Assembly (NCBI RefSeq): GCF_038397775.1
Contig: NZ_CP151650.1
Location: 4,464,001 to 4,528,000, forward strand
Origin: Pseudomonas sp. RC10
GTDB taxonomy: Bacteria > Pseudomonadota > Gammaproteobacteria > Pseudomonadales > Pseudomonadaceae
Length of the DNA stretch: 64,000 bases
Reading direction: 5' to 3'
Shown here: positions 29,309 to 38,640 of the stretch, piece after piece
Numbering within the stretch: position 1 is the stretch's first letter
How the letters are laid out: every line of letters starts with the position of its first letter
Program-made: the position numbers and the translations under genes
Notes under the pieces: generated by a model
Told to the model about the DNA's origin: nothing
What the model saw: only the letters and a program-made list of their open reading frames with translations
The model's database searches: none

Positions 29309-30361
29309 ATGTACACAGCCATCGGTTATGCCGCTCAATCCGCCACGACCCCCCTCGCCCCCATGACCTTCAACCGCCGCAGCCCGCGCCCGGACGACGT
29401 GGCCATCGAGATTCTGTACTGCGGCGTCTGCCACTCCGACATCCATCAGGCACGAAACGAATGGGGCATCGCGGTCTACCCGCTGATGCCGGGCCACGAG
29501 ATCGTCGGCAAGGTGACCGAAGTCGGTACCAAGGTCACCAAACACAAAGTCGGCGATCTGGTCGGCGTGGGGTGCATGGTCGACTCCTGCCGTCATTGCG
29601 AGGCCTGCGCTGCAGATCTGGAGCAGTATTGCCTGGAAGGCCCGACCCTGACTTACGCCACGCCGGACCGCGTTGATGGCAGCAACACCATGGGCGGCTA
29701 TTCCAACAGCATCGTGGTCAGCGAGCACTTCGTGGTGCGCATCCCGGAGAAGCTGAACCTGGCCGCTGCCGCGCCGATCCTCTGCGCAGGCATCACCACC
29801 TATTCGCCGCTCAAGCACTATGGCGTCAAGGCGGGCGACAAAGTGGGCGTGCTGGGCATGGGCGGTCTGGGCCACATGGGCATCAAGTTCGCCAAAGCGA
29901 TGGGCGCTGAAGTCACGCTGTTCACCCGTTCCGCGAGCAAGGCAGAAGAAGCCCGTCGTCAGGGGGCAGACCATGTGATCGTGTCCACCGATGCGGAGCA
30001 GATGAAAGCCGCTGCCGGTCACTTCGATTTCTTGCTGGACACCATTCCGGTGCAGCACGACCTGAACCCGTACCTGGACACCCTGCGTTTTGACGGCGTG
30101 CACATTTTGGTGGGCCTGATCGAACCGATCGACCCCGCTGTGCATGCCGCCAACCTGGTGATGAAACGTCGTGTGTTGGCAGGTTCGTTGATCGGCGGTA
30201 TCGCAGAAACGCAGGAAGTGCTGGATTTCTGCGCCGAGCACGACATCAGCTGCGACATCGAGATGCTCGACATCAAGAACATCAACGAGGCGTACAGCCG
30301 CATGATTGCAGGCGATGTGAAGTATCGTTTTGTGATTGATATGGCGACGTTGAAGGTGTAA
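29309..30361 (+). CDS. Zinc-dependent NAD(P) alcohol dehydrogenase (cinnamyl-alcohol/YahK type)
   Basis: 350 aa from ATG 29309; the longer upstream reading is not supported. The catalytic zinc site is in CGVCHSDIH and GHEIVGKV, four structural-zinc cysteines follow (GCMVDSCRHCEACAADLEQYC region), and the nucleotide motif is GMGGLGHMGIKFAKAMG. The enzyme should reduce aldehydes or oxidise primary alcohols in the cytosol; NADP use is typical of the subfamily. Divergent to the AraC regulator, with no other pathway gene adjacent. Confidence 0.93.
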   Translation: MYTAIGYAAQSATTPLAPMTFNRRSPRPDDVAIEILYCGVCHSDIHQARNEWGIAVYPLMPGHEIVGKVTEVGTKVTKHKVGDLVGVGCMVDSCRHCEACAADLEQYCLEGPTLTYATPDRVDGSNTMGGYSNSIVVSEHFVVRIPEKLNLAAAAPILCAGITTYSPLKHYGVKAGDKVGVLGMGGLGHMGIKFAKAMGAEVTLFTRSASKAEEARRQGADHVIVSTDAEQMKAAAGHFDFLLDTIPVQHDLNPYLDTLRFDGVHILVGLIEPIDPAVHAANLVMKRRVLAGSLIGGIAETQEVLDFCAEHDISCDIEMLDIKNINEAYSRMIAGDVKYRFVIDMATLKV

Positions 30362-30371
30362 CGCTCCACAT

Positions 30372-30403
30372 GATCGTTCCCCGCGCGCTGCGTGGGAACA
30401 ATC
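30372..30403. repeat. GATCGTTCCC...GGGAAC palindromic repeat
   Basis: GATCGTTCC-CCGCGCGCTGCG-TGGGAACAATC forms an imperfect hairpin 10 bp after the dehydrogenase. A near copy lies at 32772-32802, so it is a dispersed repeat and may double as a terminator-like hairpin. Confidence 0.65.
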
Positions 30404-30418
30404 ATACGACGCGATCAC

Positions 30419-30510
30419 TGTAGGAGTGAGCTTGCTCGCGATAGCGGTGTAACAGTCGCCTATTGAGACGAATGGAAGGCCGCTATCGCGAGCAAGCTCA
30501 CTCCCACAGG
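30419..30510. repeat. REPIN of a second type
   Basis: Arms CTGTAGGAGTGAGCTTGCTC and the inverse ending CTCACTCCCACAG, each with GCTTGCTCGCGATAGCGG, flank a 40-bp spacer. The core differs from copies 1-4 (TGAGCTTGCTCGC in place of CGAATTCATTCGC), so it belongs to another REP class. Confidence 0.8.
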
Positions 30511-30535
30511 TCAGGCGTTGCGTCAGACAGATCGA

Positions 30536-31342
30536 TCACCCGCCCAACTCCGCCGACAACCGTGCCGCCACTTCCTTGATCACCGGCACCAGCTCGGCCA
30601 TCTTTTCCAGTGGCATGTACGGCACAGTGCTGGCGATGCTGATCCCGGCAACAATGTGTTTACTGGCATCGCGAACCGGTGCAGCCACACAACGAATCGA
30701 CGGTTCGTTGTCTTCAAGATCGAACGCATACCCGCCCTTCACGTATTCGTGCATCCGTTCGCGCACCTGCACCCAGGTCTGTTCCTGATGCGCGGGCCAC
30801 AGCGGGTTCTTCGCCACCTCCGGCACACTGACGTCGTACAGCCGCTGCCACTCGCTTTCCGGACTGTCCAGCAGCAACGCCTTGCCGATGCCTGTGCGCG
30901 CCAGCGGCATGCGATGTCCCACCCGCGAACGCATCTCTGGCCCATTGCGGCCGGGATTCTTGTGCAGGTACAGCACCTCGTCGCCTTCGCGGATCGCCAA
31001 GTGCACGGTATCACCGGTCAGCGCCGACAGCTCATCCAGAAAGGGTCGCGCCAACGCAGGCAATGGCAGCTCTTCCCGCGCCTGAAACCCCAGCTCTATC
31101 AGCTTTGGCCCTAACACATAACCCATTTGCGGCAAGACCCGCAGATAGCGTTCTTCCACGAGGCAACTGGCCAAGCGGTGAGTCGTGCTGCGGGTGGTGC
31201 CGATCAGCCGGGCAATTTCCTTGAGGTCGCGCGCGCCGCTGGCCACGGCTTGCACCACGCCCAGCCCGCGCAACAAAGTTTGCGTGCCGGTGGGGGCGGC
31301 GTCTTTGCCAGCCGCGCCTGCGGTGTCGGAAGAATCGTGCAT
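30536..31342 (-). CDS. IclR-family regulator of the galactonate cluster (inferred)
   Basis: 268 aa. The N-terminal winged helix (LLRGLGVVQAVASGARDLKEIARLIGTTRSTTHRLASCL) and the C-terminal effector domain (GHRMPLARTGIGKALLLDSP, CVAAPVRD, ISIASTVPYM) are typical. It is the last of five same-strand genes after dgoK-dgoA-dgoD-transporter, 64 bp beyond the transporter. It probably controls them in response to galactonate or a breakdown product. E. coli uses a GntR-type DgoR for this task, so the regulator family differs. Confidence 0.88.
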   Translation of the reverse strand: MHDSSDTAGAAGKDAAPTGTQTLLRGLGVVQAVASGARDLKEIARLIGTTRSTTHRLASCLVEERYLRVLPQMGYVLGPKLIELGFQAREELPLPALARPFLDELSALTGDTVHLAIREGDEVLYLHKNPGRNGPEMRSRVGHRMPLARTGIGKALLLDSPESEWQRLYDVSVPEVAKNPLWPAHQEQTWVQVRERMHEYVKGGYAFDLEDNEPSIRCVAAPVRDASKHIVAGISIASTVPYMPLEKMAELVPVIKEVAARLSAELGG

Positions 31343-31406
31343 ATCGCGCCTTATCGAATCGGAGAGCTGGCGGCATTATCGTCGCCAGCGCAGGTCAGTC
31401 CAAGGG

Positions 31407-32720
31407 TTACAGCTCGATCCGCTCGACCTTGCCCACCAACAGGATGTAGGACAACGCCCCCAACAATGCCAGCACGGCGATGTAGGTGATCGCCGGGGCG
31501 AACGAATCGCCCGACGCGAGGAAGCCGATCACGATGGGTGTCGCAATGGCTGCCAGGTTGCCGATTAGGTTGAACGTGCCGCCGGTCAAGCCCAGCAAGC
31601 GCGCCGGGGCCAGGGTCGAAACCAGCGACCACGTGATCGACGCCAGACCATTGCCGAAAAACGCCAACGCCAGGAACGCGATGACCAATGGCGTCGATTC
31701 AACGTAGTTGGCGCCGATGATTGAGGTGGAGATCAGCAAGCCGGCGATGATTGGCAGCTTGCGGGCAAAACCCACGGTGTGGCCGCGACGGATCAACCAG
31801 TCCGAAAAGAACCCTGAGCACAGCACACCCACGAATGCCGCAAGAAACGGCAGCGAGGCCAGCAGGCCGGACTTGATGAAGTCCATGCCACGGTATTTCA
31901 CGAGATAGGTGGGGAACCAGGTGAGGAAGAACCACAGTGTCGAGTTGAGGCAGAACTGCCCCAGGTAAATGCCCCACAGTTTGCGTTTGCTGAGGACGAT
32001 GCCGAGGTCGCCCCAACTGAAACCGCTTTTGGCTTTATCGGTGTCGGTCTGAATGTCCACCAGACCACCGCCCTCTTTGATCAGGTCGATTTCGCCCTGA
32101 TTCACGCCTTTGAAATCGCGGGGCTCGCGATAGACCATGTACCAGATCGCCGCCCAGATCACGCCCACGCCACCGGTCGCGACAAACACCATGTGCCAAC
32201 CAAACGTGGCTTGCAGCCAGGCCAGTACCGGGGTGAGAAACGCCAGGCCGACGAACTGGCCGGAGGTGTAGAAGCCAACCGCTGTGGCGCGTTCTTTTTC
32301 AGGAAACCATGCGGTGACCACGCGGCTGTTGATCGGATAAGCCGGGGCTTCCAGCGCGCCCACGGCCATGCGCAGCACGAACAGGCCAACGAAGCTGCCA
32401 ACGAAGCCGAGGAAAATGGTGGCGACGGACCACAGGGCCAGCGCCACGGTATAGAGAATGCGCGGCGGCACCCGGTCCACCAGCCAGCCGCCGGGCAATT
32501 GCATGGCCGCGTAGGTCCAACCGAAGGCCGAGAACACCAGACCGACGTGGACCGGATCGATGCCCAGTTCGCTGGTCAGTGCAGGAGCGGCGATAGACAG
32601 GTTGCTGCGGTCGAGGTAATTGATCACCACGGTGATGAACAGCAGCACCATGATGAAAAAGCGTTTGCGGGTCGGCGTGGCCGTGATCGCCCGCGCCTCC
32701 GGCAAGGTCTGTGTGCGCAT
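31407..32720 (-). CDS. dgoT: MFS D-galactonate transporter (anion:cation symporter family)
   Basis: 437 aa with twelve membrane segments. The opening FFIMVLLFITVVINYLDRSN and the loop motif GWLVDRVPPRIL are standard for the sugar-acid ACS family (DgoT, GudP, ExuT). The length and the central cytoplasmic loop with SGFSWGDLGIVLSKRKLWG fit. It sits directly after dgoD and before the IclR gene, so galactonate uptake is the likely task. Substrate specificity cannot be proved from the sequence. Confidence 0.85.
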   Translation of the reverse strand: MRTQTLPEARAITATPTRKRFFIMVLLFITVVINYLDRSNLSIAAPALTSELGIDPVHVGLVFSAFGWTYAAMQLPGGWLVDRVPPRILYTVALALWSVATIFLGFVGSFVGLFVLRMAVGALEAPAYPINSRVVTAWFPEKERATAVGFYTSGQFVGLAFLTPVLAWLQATFGWHMVFVATGGVGVIWAAIWYMVYREPRDFKGVNQGEIDLIKEGGGLVDIQTDTDKAKSGFSWGDLGIVLSKRKLWGIYLGQFCLNSTLWFFLTWFPTYLVKYRGMDFIKSGLLASLPFLAAFVGVLCSGFFSDWLIRRGHTVGFARKLPIIAGLLISTSIIGANYVESTPLVIAFLALAFFGNGLASITWSLVSTLAPARLLGLTGGTFNLIGNLAAIATPIVIGFLASGDSFAPAITYIAVLALLGALSYILLVGKVERIEL

Positions 32721-32771
32721 GGGGAGTGCCTCTTTTTATGGTTGTCTGAGGTCGTGTGTTTTTTTGGAACA

Positions 32772-32802
32772 GATCGTTCCCACGCGCTGCGTAGGAACGA
32801 TC
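32772..32802. repeat. Second copy of the GATCGTTCCCACGCGCTGCG repeat
   Basis: GATCGTTCCCACGCGCTGCG followed by TAGGAACGATC forms an 11-base stem. It occupies the 98-bp gap between dgoD and dgoT and could attenuate the operon there. Confidence 0.65.
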
Positions 32803-32818
32803 AGCGATCAGGCCCGAA

Positions 32819-33967
32819 TCACCACTCGGCAAAACTGCCATCGGCGTGGCGCCAGATCGGGTTGCGCCAGCGGTGGCCGATGGCGGCGCGTTCCTTGACG
32901 TATTCCTCGTTGATCTCGATCCCCAGGCCCGGGCCGTTCGGGATTTTCACCACGCCCTTGTCGTAATCGAAGACCTCAGGGTTCTTGATGTAGTCGAGCA
33001 GGTCATTGCTCTCGTTGTAGTGAATGCCCAGGCTCTGCTCCTGAATGAACGCGTTGTAGCAGGCCGCGTCCAGTTGCAGGCACGCTGCCAGCGCAATCGG
33101 CCCCAGCGGGCAATGCAGGGCCAGCGCCACGTCGTAGGCTTCGGCCATGTTGGCGATCTTGCGGGTTTCGGTGATGCCACCGGCGTGGGACGCGTCCGGC
33201 TGGATGATGTCGACGTAGCCTTCGCTCAACACGCGCTTGAAGTCCCAGCGGGAGAACAGCCGCTCCCCCAGCGCAATCGGCGTGCTGGTCAGCGGCGCCA
33301 GTTCTTTCAGCGCTTCGTAGTTCTCGCTGAGCACCGGCTCTTCGATAAACATCAGCTTGTACGGGTCCAGTTCCTTCATCAGCACTTTGGCCATGGGCTT
33401 GTGCACCCGGCCATGGAAATCCACGCCAATGCCGACGTTCGGGCCGACGGCATCACGCACGGCGGCGACATTGGCCAAGGCCAGATCAACCTTCTCGAAG
33501 GTGTCGAGGAATTGCAGCTCTTCAGTGCCGTTCATTTTCACGGCGGTGAAGCCACGGGAAACGGCTTCTTTTGCCGCGCGTGCAGTGTCAGCAGGCCGGT
33601 CGCCGCCGATCCACGAATAGACGCGGATCTTGTCGCGCACCTGGCCGCCCAGCAGGTCGCTGACCGAGACGCCCAGTGCTTTCCCTTTGATGTCCCACAG
33701 CGCCTGGTCGATCCCGGCCAGCGCACTCATATGAATGGCGCCGCCGCGATAGAAGCCGCCGCGATACAGCACGGTCCAGATGTCCTCAATGTTGCGCGGG
33801 TCTTTTCCGATCAGGTAGTCGGACAATTCCTCAACCGCTGCGGCCACCGTGTGAGCACGGCCTTCGACCACGGGTTCGCCCCAACCGGTCACGCCCTGAT
33901 CGGTTTCCACTTTGAGGAAGCACCAGCGCGGCGGGACGATGAAGGTCGTGAGTTTGGTGATTTTCAT
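32819..33967 (-). CDS. dgoD: D-galactonate dehydratase
   Basis: 382 aa, exactly the family length (mandelate-racemase/enolase superfamily). It dehydrates D-galactonate to 2-dehydro-3-deoxygalactonate with Mg2+. Motifs seen: [20 protein letters not shown] start, the [12 protein letters not shown] metal-ligand strand near residue 183, [10 protein letters not shown] with a metal-binding Glu, [11 protein letters not shown] and the [11 protein letters not shown] segment. It lies between dgoA and the transporter with about 98 bp on either side; the left gap contains three TTCGAAG repeats. Confidence 0.93.
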   Translation of the reverse strand: MKITKLTTFIVPPRWCFLKVETDQGVTGWGEPVVEGRAHTVAAAVEELSDYLIGKDPRNIEDIWTVLYRGGFYRGGAIHMSALAGIDQALWDIKGKALGVSVSDLLGGQVRDKIRVYSWIGGDRPADTARAAKEAVSRGFTAVKMNGTEELQFLDTFEKVDLALANVAAVRDAVGPNVGIGVDFHGRVHKPMAKVLMKELDPYKLMFIEEPVLSENYEALKELAPLTSTPIALGERLFSRWDFKRVLSEGYVDIIQPDASHAGGITETRKIANMAEAYDVALALHCPLGPIALAACLQLDAACYNAFIQEQSLGIHYNESNDLLDYIKNPEVFDYDKGVVKIPNGPGLGIEINEEYVKERAAIGHRWRNPIWRHADGSFAEW

Positions 33968-34065
33968 CTCGGTTCTCTCTTATTCGAAGCTGCTTATTCG
34001 AAGACGCGTGTTCGAAGGCGTTTTGTTCTAAAGGCACGTCCGGGACGGCCGCATAAATCTCAGGG

Positions 34066-34701
34066 TTATTGATCTTTCGACGGACGCGCCTGATTCCAAG
34101 CCTCCACATACGCCTTGGCTCGCTCCGCGACGTCGTCGGCGCTCATGCCCGGTTTGAACAGGCCCGAACCCAGGCCAAAGCCTCGCACACCGGCGTCCAG
34201 AAACACCTTCATGTTGTCCGGCGTGATGCCGCCCACCGGCAGCAGAATCGTTCCCGCAGGCAGCACCGCCAGCCAGGCCTTTACCACGGCGGGCCCCATT
34301 TGTTCGGCAGGAAACAGTTTCAGCACGTCGGCGCCATTGGCCAGCGCGGCGAACGCCTCGGTCGGCGTCGCCACACCCGGCGACAACAGCAGGCCTTCGG
34401 CCTTGGCGGCGCGCAGCACGTCAGGATCACTGTGAGGCATGACGATGACTTGGCCGCCCGCCTCTTTCACCTGACGCACGTGCCCCGCGGTCAATACCGT
34501 GCCCGCGCCGATCAGGCAGTCGGCAGGAAGACGCTGACGCAGCAAGCGGATGCTGTCGTACGGCTGCGGGGAATTGAGCGGCACTTCAATGACGCGGAAT
34601 CCGGCGGCATACAGGACGTCGCCGATGGCCGGAGCTTCTTCAGGGCGCAGGCCGCGAAGGATCGCCACCAGGCCGTTTTGCGCGAGGGCTTGCTTGAGCA
34701 T
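34066..34701 (-). CDS. dgoA: 2-dehydro-3-deoxy-6-phosphogalactonate aldolase
   Basis: 211 aa class-I KDPG/KDPGal aldolase. VAILRGLRPEEA carries the conserved general-acid/base Glu region, LIGAGTVLT lies mid-barrel, and VLKLFPAE holds the Schiff-base lysine (about residue 128). It cleaves KDPGal to pyruvate and glyceraldehyde 3-phosphate. The start is one base after the dgoK stop, so translation is coupled. Unlike E. coli, where aldolase and dehydratase used to be annotated as one gene, the two are separate here. Confidence 0.93.
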   Translation of the reverse strand: MLKQALAQNGLVAILRGLRPEEAPAIGDVLYAAGFRVIEVPLNSPQPYDSIRLLRQRLPADCLIGAGTVLTAGHVRQVKEAGGQVIVMPHSDPDVLRAAKAEGLLLSPGVATPTEAFAALANGADVLKLFPAEQMGPAVVKAWLAVLPAGTILLPVGGITPDNMKVFLDAGVRGFGLGSGLFKPGMSADDVAERAKAYVEAWNQARPSKDQ

Positions 34702-34702
34702 G

Positions 34703-35719
34703 TCAGTTCTCCACGTGGAGGGGCCGGGGAGCGGCCGTAGAAAGAGAAGTCGTCAGACCGGCTTGCACTGCGACCTGCCACAGGCCGCGTTCGGTGGCCT
34801 GTTCGGCGAAGGTCACGTGGGGGAAGCCGTTGGCGTCCAGCGCACGTTGATAGCGTTCGAGCAACGCGCCGCTGCCGATCAGAATCACCGAGGGCAACGG
34901 GGTTTCGGTGTGTTTCAGCAGGTGCGTCAAGGCAACGATTTCGTGGCCGATGAGCAGGCCGGAGAGGTAATCGGGTTGTGAAGCGCCACCGAGTGCACCG
35001 GTCAGACCCAGGGTCCGCGTGCTGAAGATGGTGGACAGTAGCCCCGCAGCGCCTTCGGGCGAGAGCGATACAGCCACCCCGCGATCAAAGGCGGCGACAT
35101 CGAACGCCTCGCTGCGCTGCATCGTGCGACCCAGGATGGTGTGAGCAGACAGCGCGGCATAGACCTCGCCGGTCATGAACGTGTCGAAATGCACGATGCA
35201 GCCGTCCACCGCCCTCACCCACTTCGAGTGGCTGCCAGGCAGGCCGATCAACAACGATTGGCGGGCGTCGGCGGCAGGGAGCGAGTCGAGAATGCCAAGG
35301 ACCTGAGTTTCTTCGCCACGCATGACATTGGGCAGGGCCGAGCGCTGCAAAACCCCCGGCACGATGTGGACGTCGACCCCGCGCGCACTGCGAACGGTCA
35401 CCAACGCATCGCTCAAGGCCCTGACGCTGGCGGGGGTTTCCTGATACACCGCTTCGCGCCAGCCCTGCGCACTGCCGACCATCCCGCACGCGATCACGGG
35501 CAAGTGGGGTTCAGCGTCGAGCCAGTCGCCACAAGCTTCGTCGAAGGCCAGTTCGAAGCCGTCACTGCACAGTTGCCCTGCGATCGGCCGAGGCTCGGAC
35601 GGCAATTGCATGATGCCCGCGCTGAGCGAGCGATGTTCCAGAACCCGACCGTGTTCGCCGAGTCGATACGCACGAAGGGACGTCGTTCCCCAATCGAGCG
35701 CGATCAATTGCGCCTGCAT
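34703..35719 (-). CDS. dgoK: 2-dehydro-3-deoxygalactonokinase
   Basis: 338 aa. It phosphorylates 2-dehydro-3-deoxygalactonate at C6 with ATP. The N-terminal phosphate-1 motif LIALDWGTTSLRAYRLG, the VIACGMVGSAQGW stretch, and LLIGLPGSHSKWV with the adenosine-site ILIGSGALLERY fit DgoK. First gene of the likely dgoK-dgoA-dgoD-dgoT-iclR operon, with a promoter about 40 bp upstream. Confidence 0.93.
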   Translation of the reverse strand: MQAQLIALDWGTTSLRAYRLGEHGRVLEHRSLSAGIMQLPSEPRPIAGQLCSDGFELAFDEACGDWLDAEPHLPVIACGMVGSAQGWREAVYQETPASVRALSDALVTVRSARGVDVHIVPGVLQRSALPNVMRGEETQVLGILDSLPAADARQSLLIGLPGSHSKWVRAVDGCIVHFDTFMTGEVYAALSAHTILGRTMQRSEAFDVAAFDRGVAVSLSPEGAAGLLSTIFSTRTLGLTGALGGASQPDYLSGLLIGHEIVALTHLLKHTETPLPSVILIGSGALLERYQRALDANGFPHVTFAEQATERGLWQVAVQAGLTTSLSTAAPRPLHVEN

Positions 35720-35759
35720 GGCTTCACCTGATTGTTATTAATGAGTGAATGCGAAGCGA

Positions 35760-35789
35760 ACTATAAACCTCAAAACGGGATTATCTCAA
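35760..35789 (-). promoter_or_regulatory. Sigma-70 promoter of the dgo operon
   Basis: TTGAGA (35789-35784), an 18-bp spacer and TATAGT (35765-35760) point toward dgoK, about 40 bp away. Confidence 0.7.
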
Positions 35790-35803
35790 TATGTAAATTA
35801 CAG

Positions 35804-35818
35804 TCCCATATTGTGGGA
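35804..35818. promoter_or_regulatory. Palindromic operator candidate upstream of the dgo promoter
   Basis: TCCCA-TATTG-TGGGA lies 14 bp upstream of the -35, a place where IclR-type activators or repressors bind. Assignment to the neighbouring IclR protein is inference. Confidence 0.5.
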
Positions 35819-36082
35819 TTAAAAAGCCTCAGTACGTTTGGCGACGAATGTTGATCCTGCCGAGCCGAGCGGTCTGGTGCGGTCCCCAACGACTGGGGCA
35901 TACTGCCGACTTCGCGGGATCGACTCCCGTATTCGTTCCCCCGCTCATCGGCCGTTCGCGCCGAGGTGGTAACTTCTCCGTTTGTTTTTTACCTCCCCCG
36001 TTTCCGGGGGCTCGGACGCGCACGCCTGCGCTGCCCGCATTGCCGTCCACCTTCTACACTCATCTACAAAAGGACCCGTCAG

Positions 36083-37246
36083 ATGAAGCGTTTCCTCGTG
36101 CTCGACAGCTTTCGCGGCCTCTGCGCATTGGCTTTTATCGTCCATCACTCGCACATCGAACGCAGCATCACCGAGCTGACGTTCTTCCGAAATGTCAGCC
36201 AGTTCGTGGGATTTTTCTTCGCTCTCAGCGGGTTTCTGATCTACCGGCGCTACAGCGACCACCTGCACACACCCCGCCATGTGAGTGAATTCATGGTGAC
36301 CCGCGCCTGTCGGGTGGTGCCGATGCATGTCGCGGTGCTGTTGTTTTTCATCGGCTTCGAATGCCTGAAATGGGTGCTTGAACGACGCGGGTTGTCGTTG
36401 AACTACCCGGCCTTCAGCGGTGACCGTTCGCCAGGGGAAATCCTGCCCAACCTGCTGTTGATTCAGGCATGGTGGCCGGGGTTTAACGCACTGTCGTTCA
36501 ACTACCCATCGTGGTTCATCAGCGTGGAGTTCTACGTCTGGATGACCTTCGCGCTGATCCTGTTCGCACTCCCCCGCCTCGCACGCAAGCTGATCACGTT
36601 GCTGTGCGTGTTGGCGTTTATCGCGCTGTACAAGGACTTCAGTCCGATTCCGCACAATGTGTTGTGGGGCATTTCCTGTTTCTTCGCAGGGGCAATCACC
36701 TACCGGATTTACGCGCGGGTGCGGGATTCGATGCCGGGCCCGGTGATCGGGACGCTGCTGGAAGCGGCGGTATTAGGCGCCATTTACTGGGTCATGACCG
36801 AGGGCGAGCTGCCGCTCACCGTGGAACTGGGGCTGTTGTTCTGCCTGGCGATTCTGATCTTCGCGTTTGAAGCGGGCCTCATCTCACGAGCACTCTCGTT
36901 CAGGCCATTTCCGGCGCTGGGGAAATTGTGGCTGTCGATTTACCTGACCCACGCGGCAGTGATTTTCGTGCTGGCGACTGCACTGACCGTCGTGGCGAAA
37001 TTCAGCGGGTATGGGTTACTGGTGGACAAACCAAGTGAAGCGACCGGGACGATGGTGCGGTATTTGAGTACTGGCAGTGCGCTGAACGATAACTTGCTGA
37101 TGCTCTTTGTGGTGGTGGCGGTGGTCGTGGTCTCGAGGCTCACACACTGCTATATCGAAGCCCCGGGAATCCGGTTTGGCAAGCATTGGAAACACCGGAC
37201 GTTGATGCGTCGGCGCAAGGATGATCCGCCGGTTGAAGGGGCTTGA
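36083..37246 (+). CDS. Acyltransferase-3 family membrane protein (O-acetyltransferase-like)
   Basis: 387 aa from ATG 36083 (AGGACC box); the longer upstream reading lacks family similarity. It begins with FLVLDSFRGLCALAFIVHHS, the R-x-x-C/A-L plus HH pattern characteristic of acyltransferase-3 proteins, and has about ten membrane helices; FFALSGFLIYRRY follows. Relatives acetylate O-antigen, exopolysaccharide or peptidoglycan from the inner membrane. No polysaccharide genes are adjacent, so the acceptor is unknown. Convergent with asd. Confidence 0.88.
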   Translation: MKRFLVLDSFRGLCALAFIVHHSHIERSITELTFFRNVSQFVGFFFALSGFLIYRRYSDHLHTPRHVSEFMVTRACRVVPMHVAVLLFFIGFECLKWVLERRGLSLNYPAFSGDRSPGEILPNLLLIQAWWPGFNALSFNYPSWFISVEFYVWMTFALILFALPRLARKLITLLCVLAFIALYKDFSPIPHNVLWGISCFFAGAITYRIYARVRDSMPGPVIGTLLEAAVLGAIYWVMTEGELPLTVELGLLFCLAILIFAFEAGLISRALSFRPFPALGKLWLSIYLTHAAVIFVLATALTVVAKFSGYGLLVDKPSEATGTMVRYLSTGSALNDNLLMLFVVVAVVVVSRLTHCYIEAPGIRFGKHWKHRTLMRRRKDDPPVEGA

Positions 37247-37262
37247 AGGCGTAGGCCCTGCC

Positions 37263-37355
37263 CCTGTAGGAGCGAATTCATTCGCGAGACTTCAGTACAG
37301 CCGGTAGAAATGTGTCGGATGTACGGCCCATCGCGAATGAATTCGCTCCTACAGG
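37263..37355. repeat. REPIN copy 3
   Basis: Inverted arms CCTGTAGGAGCGAATTCATT and GCGAATGAATTCGCTCCTAC with a 40-bp spacer, between the acyltransferase gene and the asd terminator. Confidence 0.85.
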
Positions 37356-37392
37356 AGATCTGCGGTGTGCCTTAATTCTCGCGAACGCCCAT

Positions 37393-37422
37393 AAAAAAAC
37401 CGCCCCTAAAGGCGGTTTTTTT
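37393..37422. terminator. Rho-independent terminator of asd
   Basis: AAAAAACCGCC / GGCGGTTTTTT with loop CCTAAA lies 21 bp beyond the asd stop; T-runs on both strands let it serve the acyltransferase gene too. Confidence 0.88.
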
Positions 37423-37443
37423 GCGTTCGACCAACGCGTCGAA

Positions 37444-38556
37444 TCAACGCTCCAGCAGAATCCGCAGCATGCGACGCAGCGGTTCGGCCGCGCCCCACAG
37501 CAGTTGGTCGCCCACGGTAAACGCGCCCAGGTATTGAGAACCCATGTTCAGCTTGCGCAGACGGCCAACCGGAATGTTGAGCGTACCGGTCACCGACGTC
37601 GGGCTCAGCTCCTGAATGCTTGCCTCCCGAGTGTTCGGCACCAACTTCACCCACGGGTTGTGCTGGCTGATCATGCCTTCGATGTCGGCAATCGGCACGT
37701 CCTTGTTCAGCTTGATGGTCAGCGCCTGGCTGTGGCAACGCATCGCACCGATGCGCACGCAGATGCCATCGACCGGGATTGGACGGTTGAAGCGACCCAG
37801 AATCTTGTTGGTCTCTGCCTGCCCTTTCCACTCTTCGCGGCTCTGACCGTTCGGCAGTTCCTTGTCGATCCACGGGATCAGGCTACCCGCCAGCGGCACG
37901 CCGAAGTTCTCGGTCGGGAACGCGTCGCTGCGCATGGCCTCGGCCACTTTGCGGTCGATGTCCAGAATCGCGCTGGCAGGGTTCGCCAGATCATCGGCGA
38001 CCGCTGCGTTGATGGTGCCCATCTGCTTGATCAGCTCGCGCATGTTCTGCGCGCCGGCGCCCGAGGCCGCCTGATAGGTCATCACGTTCATCCACTCGAC
38101 CAGACCGGCCTCGAACAGACCGCCCAGCCCCATCAGCATCAGGCTGACGGTGCAGTTGCCACCAATATAGTTCTTGGTGCCCGCGTCCAGCTGCTGGTCG
38201 ATGACCTTGCGGTTGACCGGGTCGAGGATGATCACCGCGTCGTCCTGCATGCGCAGGGACGAAGCCGCGTCGATCCAGTAACCCTGCCAGCCCGCTTCGC
38301 GCAGCTTCGGGAACACCTCGTTGGTGTAGTCGCCGCCCTGGCAAGTCAGCACCACGTCAAGGGTCTTGAGCTCGTCGATGCTGTACGCATCTTTCAACGG
38401 CGCAATGTCCTTGCCCACCGACGGACCTTGTCCGCCGACGTTGGAGGTGGTGAAAAAAACCGGCTCAATGAGATCGAAATCCTGCTCTTCCAGCATTCGC
38501 TGCATGAGCACGGAACCCACCATGCCGCGCCAACCGACCAGACCTACACGTTTCAT
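37444..38556 (-). CDS. asd: Aspartate-semialdehyde dehydrogenase
   Basis: 370 aa. Reduces aspartyl phosphate to aspartate semialdehyde with NADPH, on the way to Lys, Met, Thr and diaminopimelate. N-terminal nucleotide motif [17 protein letters not shown]; active-site cysteine in [17 protein letters not shown] (about residue 135); catalytic His region in RCHSQALTI. It is the Gram-negative long form. It follows leuB by 84 bp on the same strand. Confidence 0.97.
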   Translation of the reverse strand: MKRVGLVGWRGMVGSVLMQRMLEEQDFDLIEPVFFTTSNVGGQGPSVGKDIAPLKDAYSIDELKTLDVVLTCQGGDYTNEVFPKLREAGWQGYWIDAASSLRMQDDAVIILDPVNRKVIDQQLDAGTKNYIGGNCTVSLMLMGLGGLFEAGLVEWMNVMTYQAASGAGAQNMRELIKQMGTINAAVADDLANPASAILDIDRKVAEAMRSDAFPTENFGVPLAGSLIPWIDKELPNGQSREEWKGQAETNKILGRFNRPIPVDGICVRIGAMRCHSQALTIKLNKDVPIADIEGMISQHNPWVKLVPNTREASIQELSPTSVTGTLNIPVGRLRKLNMGSQYLGAFTVGDQLLWGAAEPLRRMLRILLER

Positions 38557-38640
38557 CGCAACTACACCTTCATTAAAAGTGGGGCCCTGCTCTGTTCGAG
38601 AGTCTCTTCGACTCGATCTTGCAGAAGCGGGCCCGAGATA

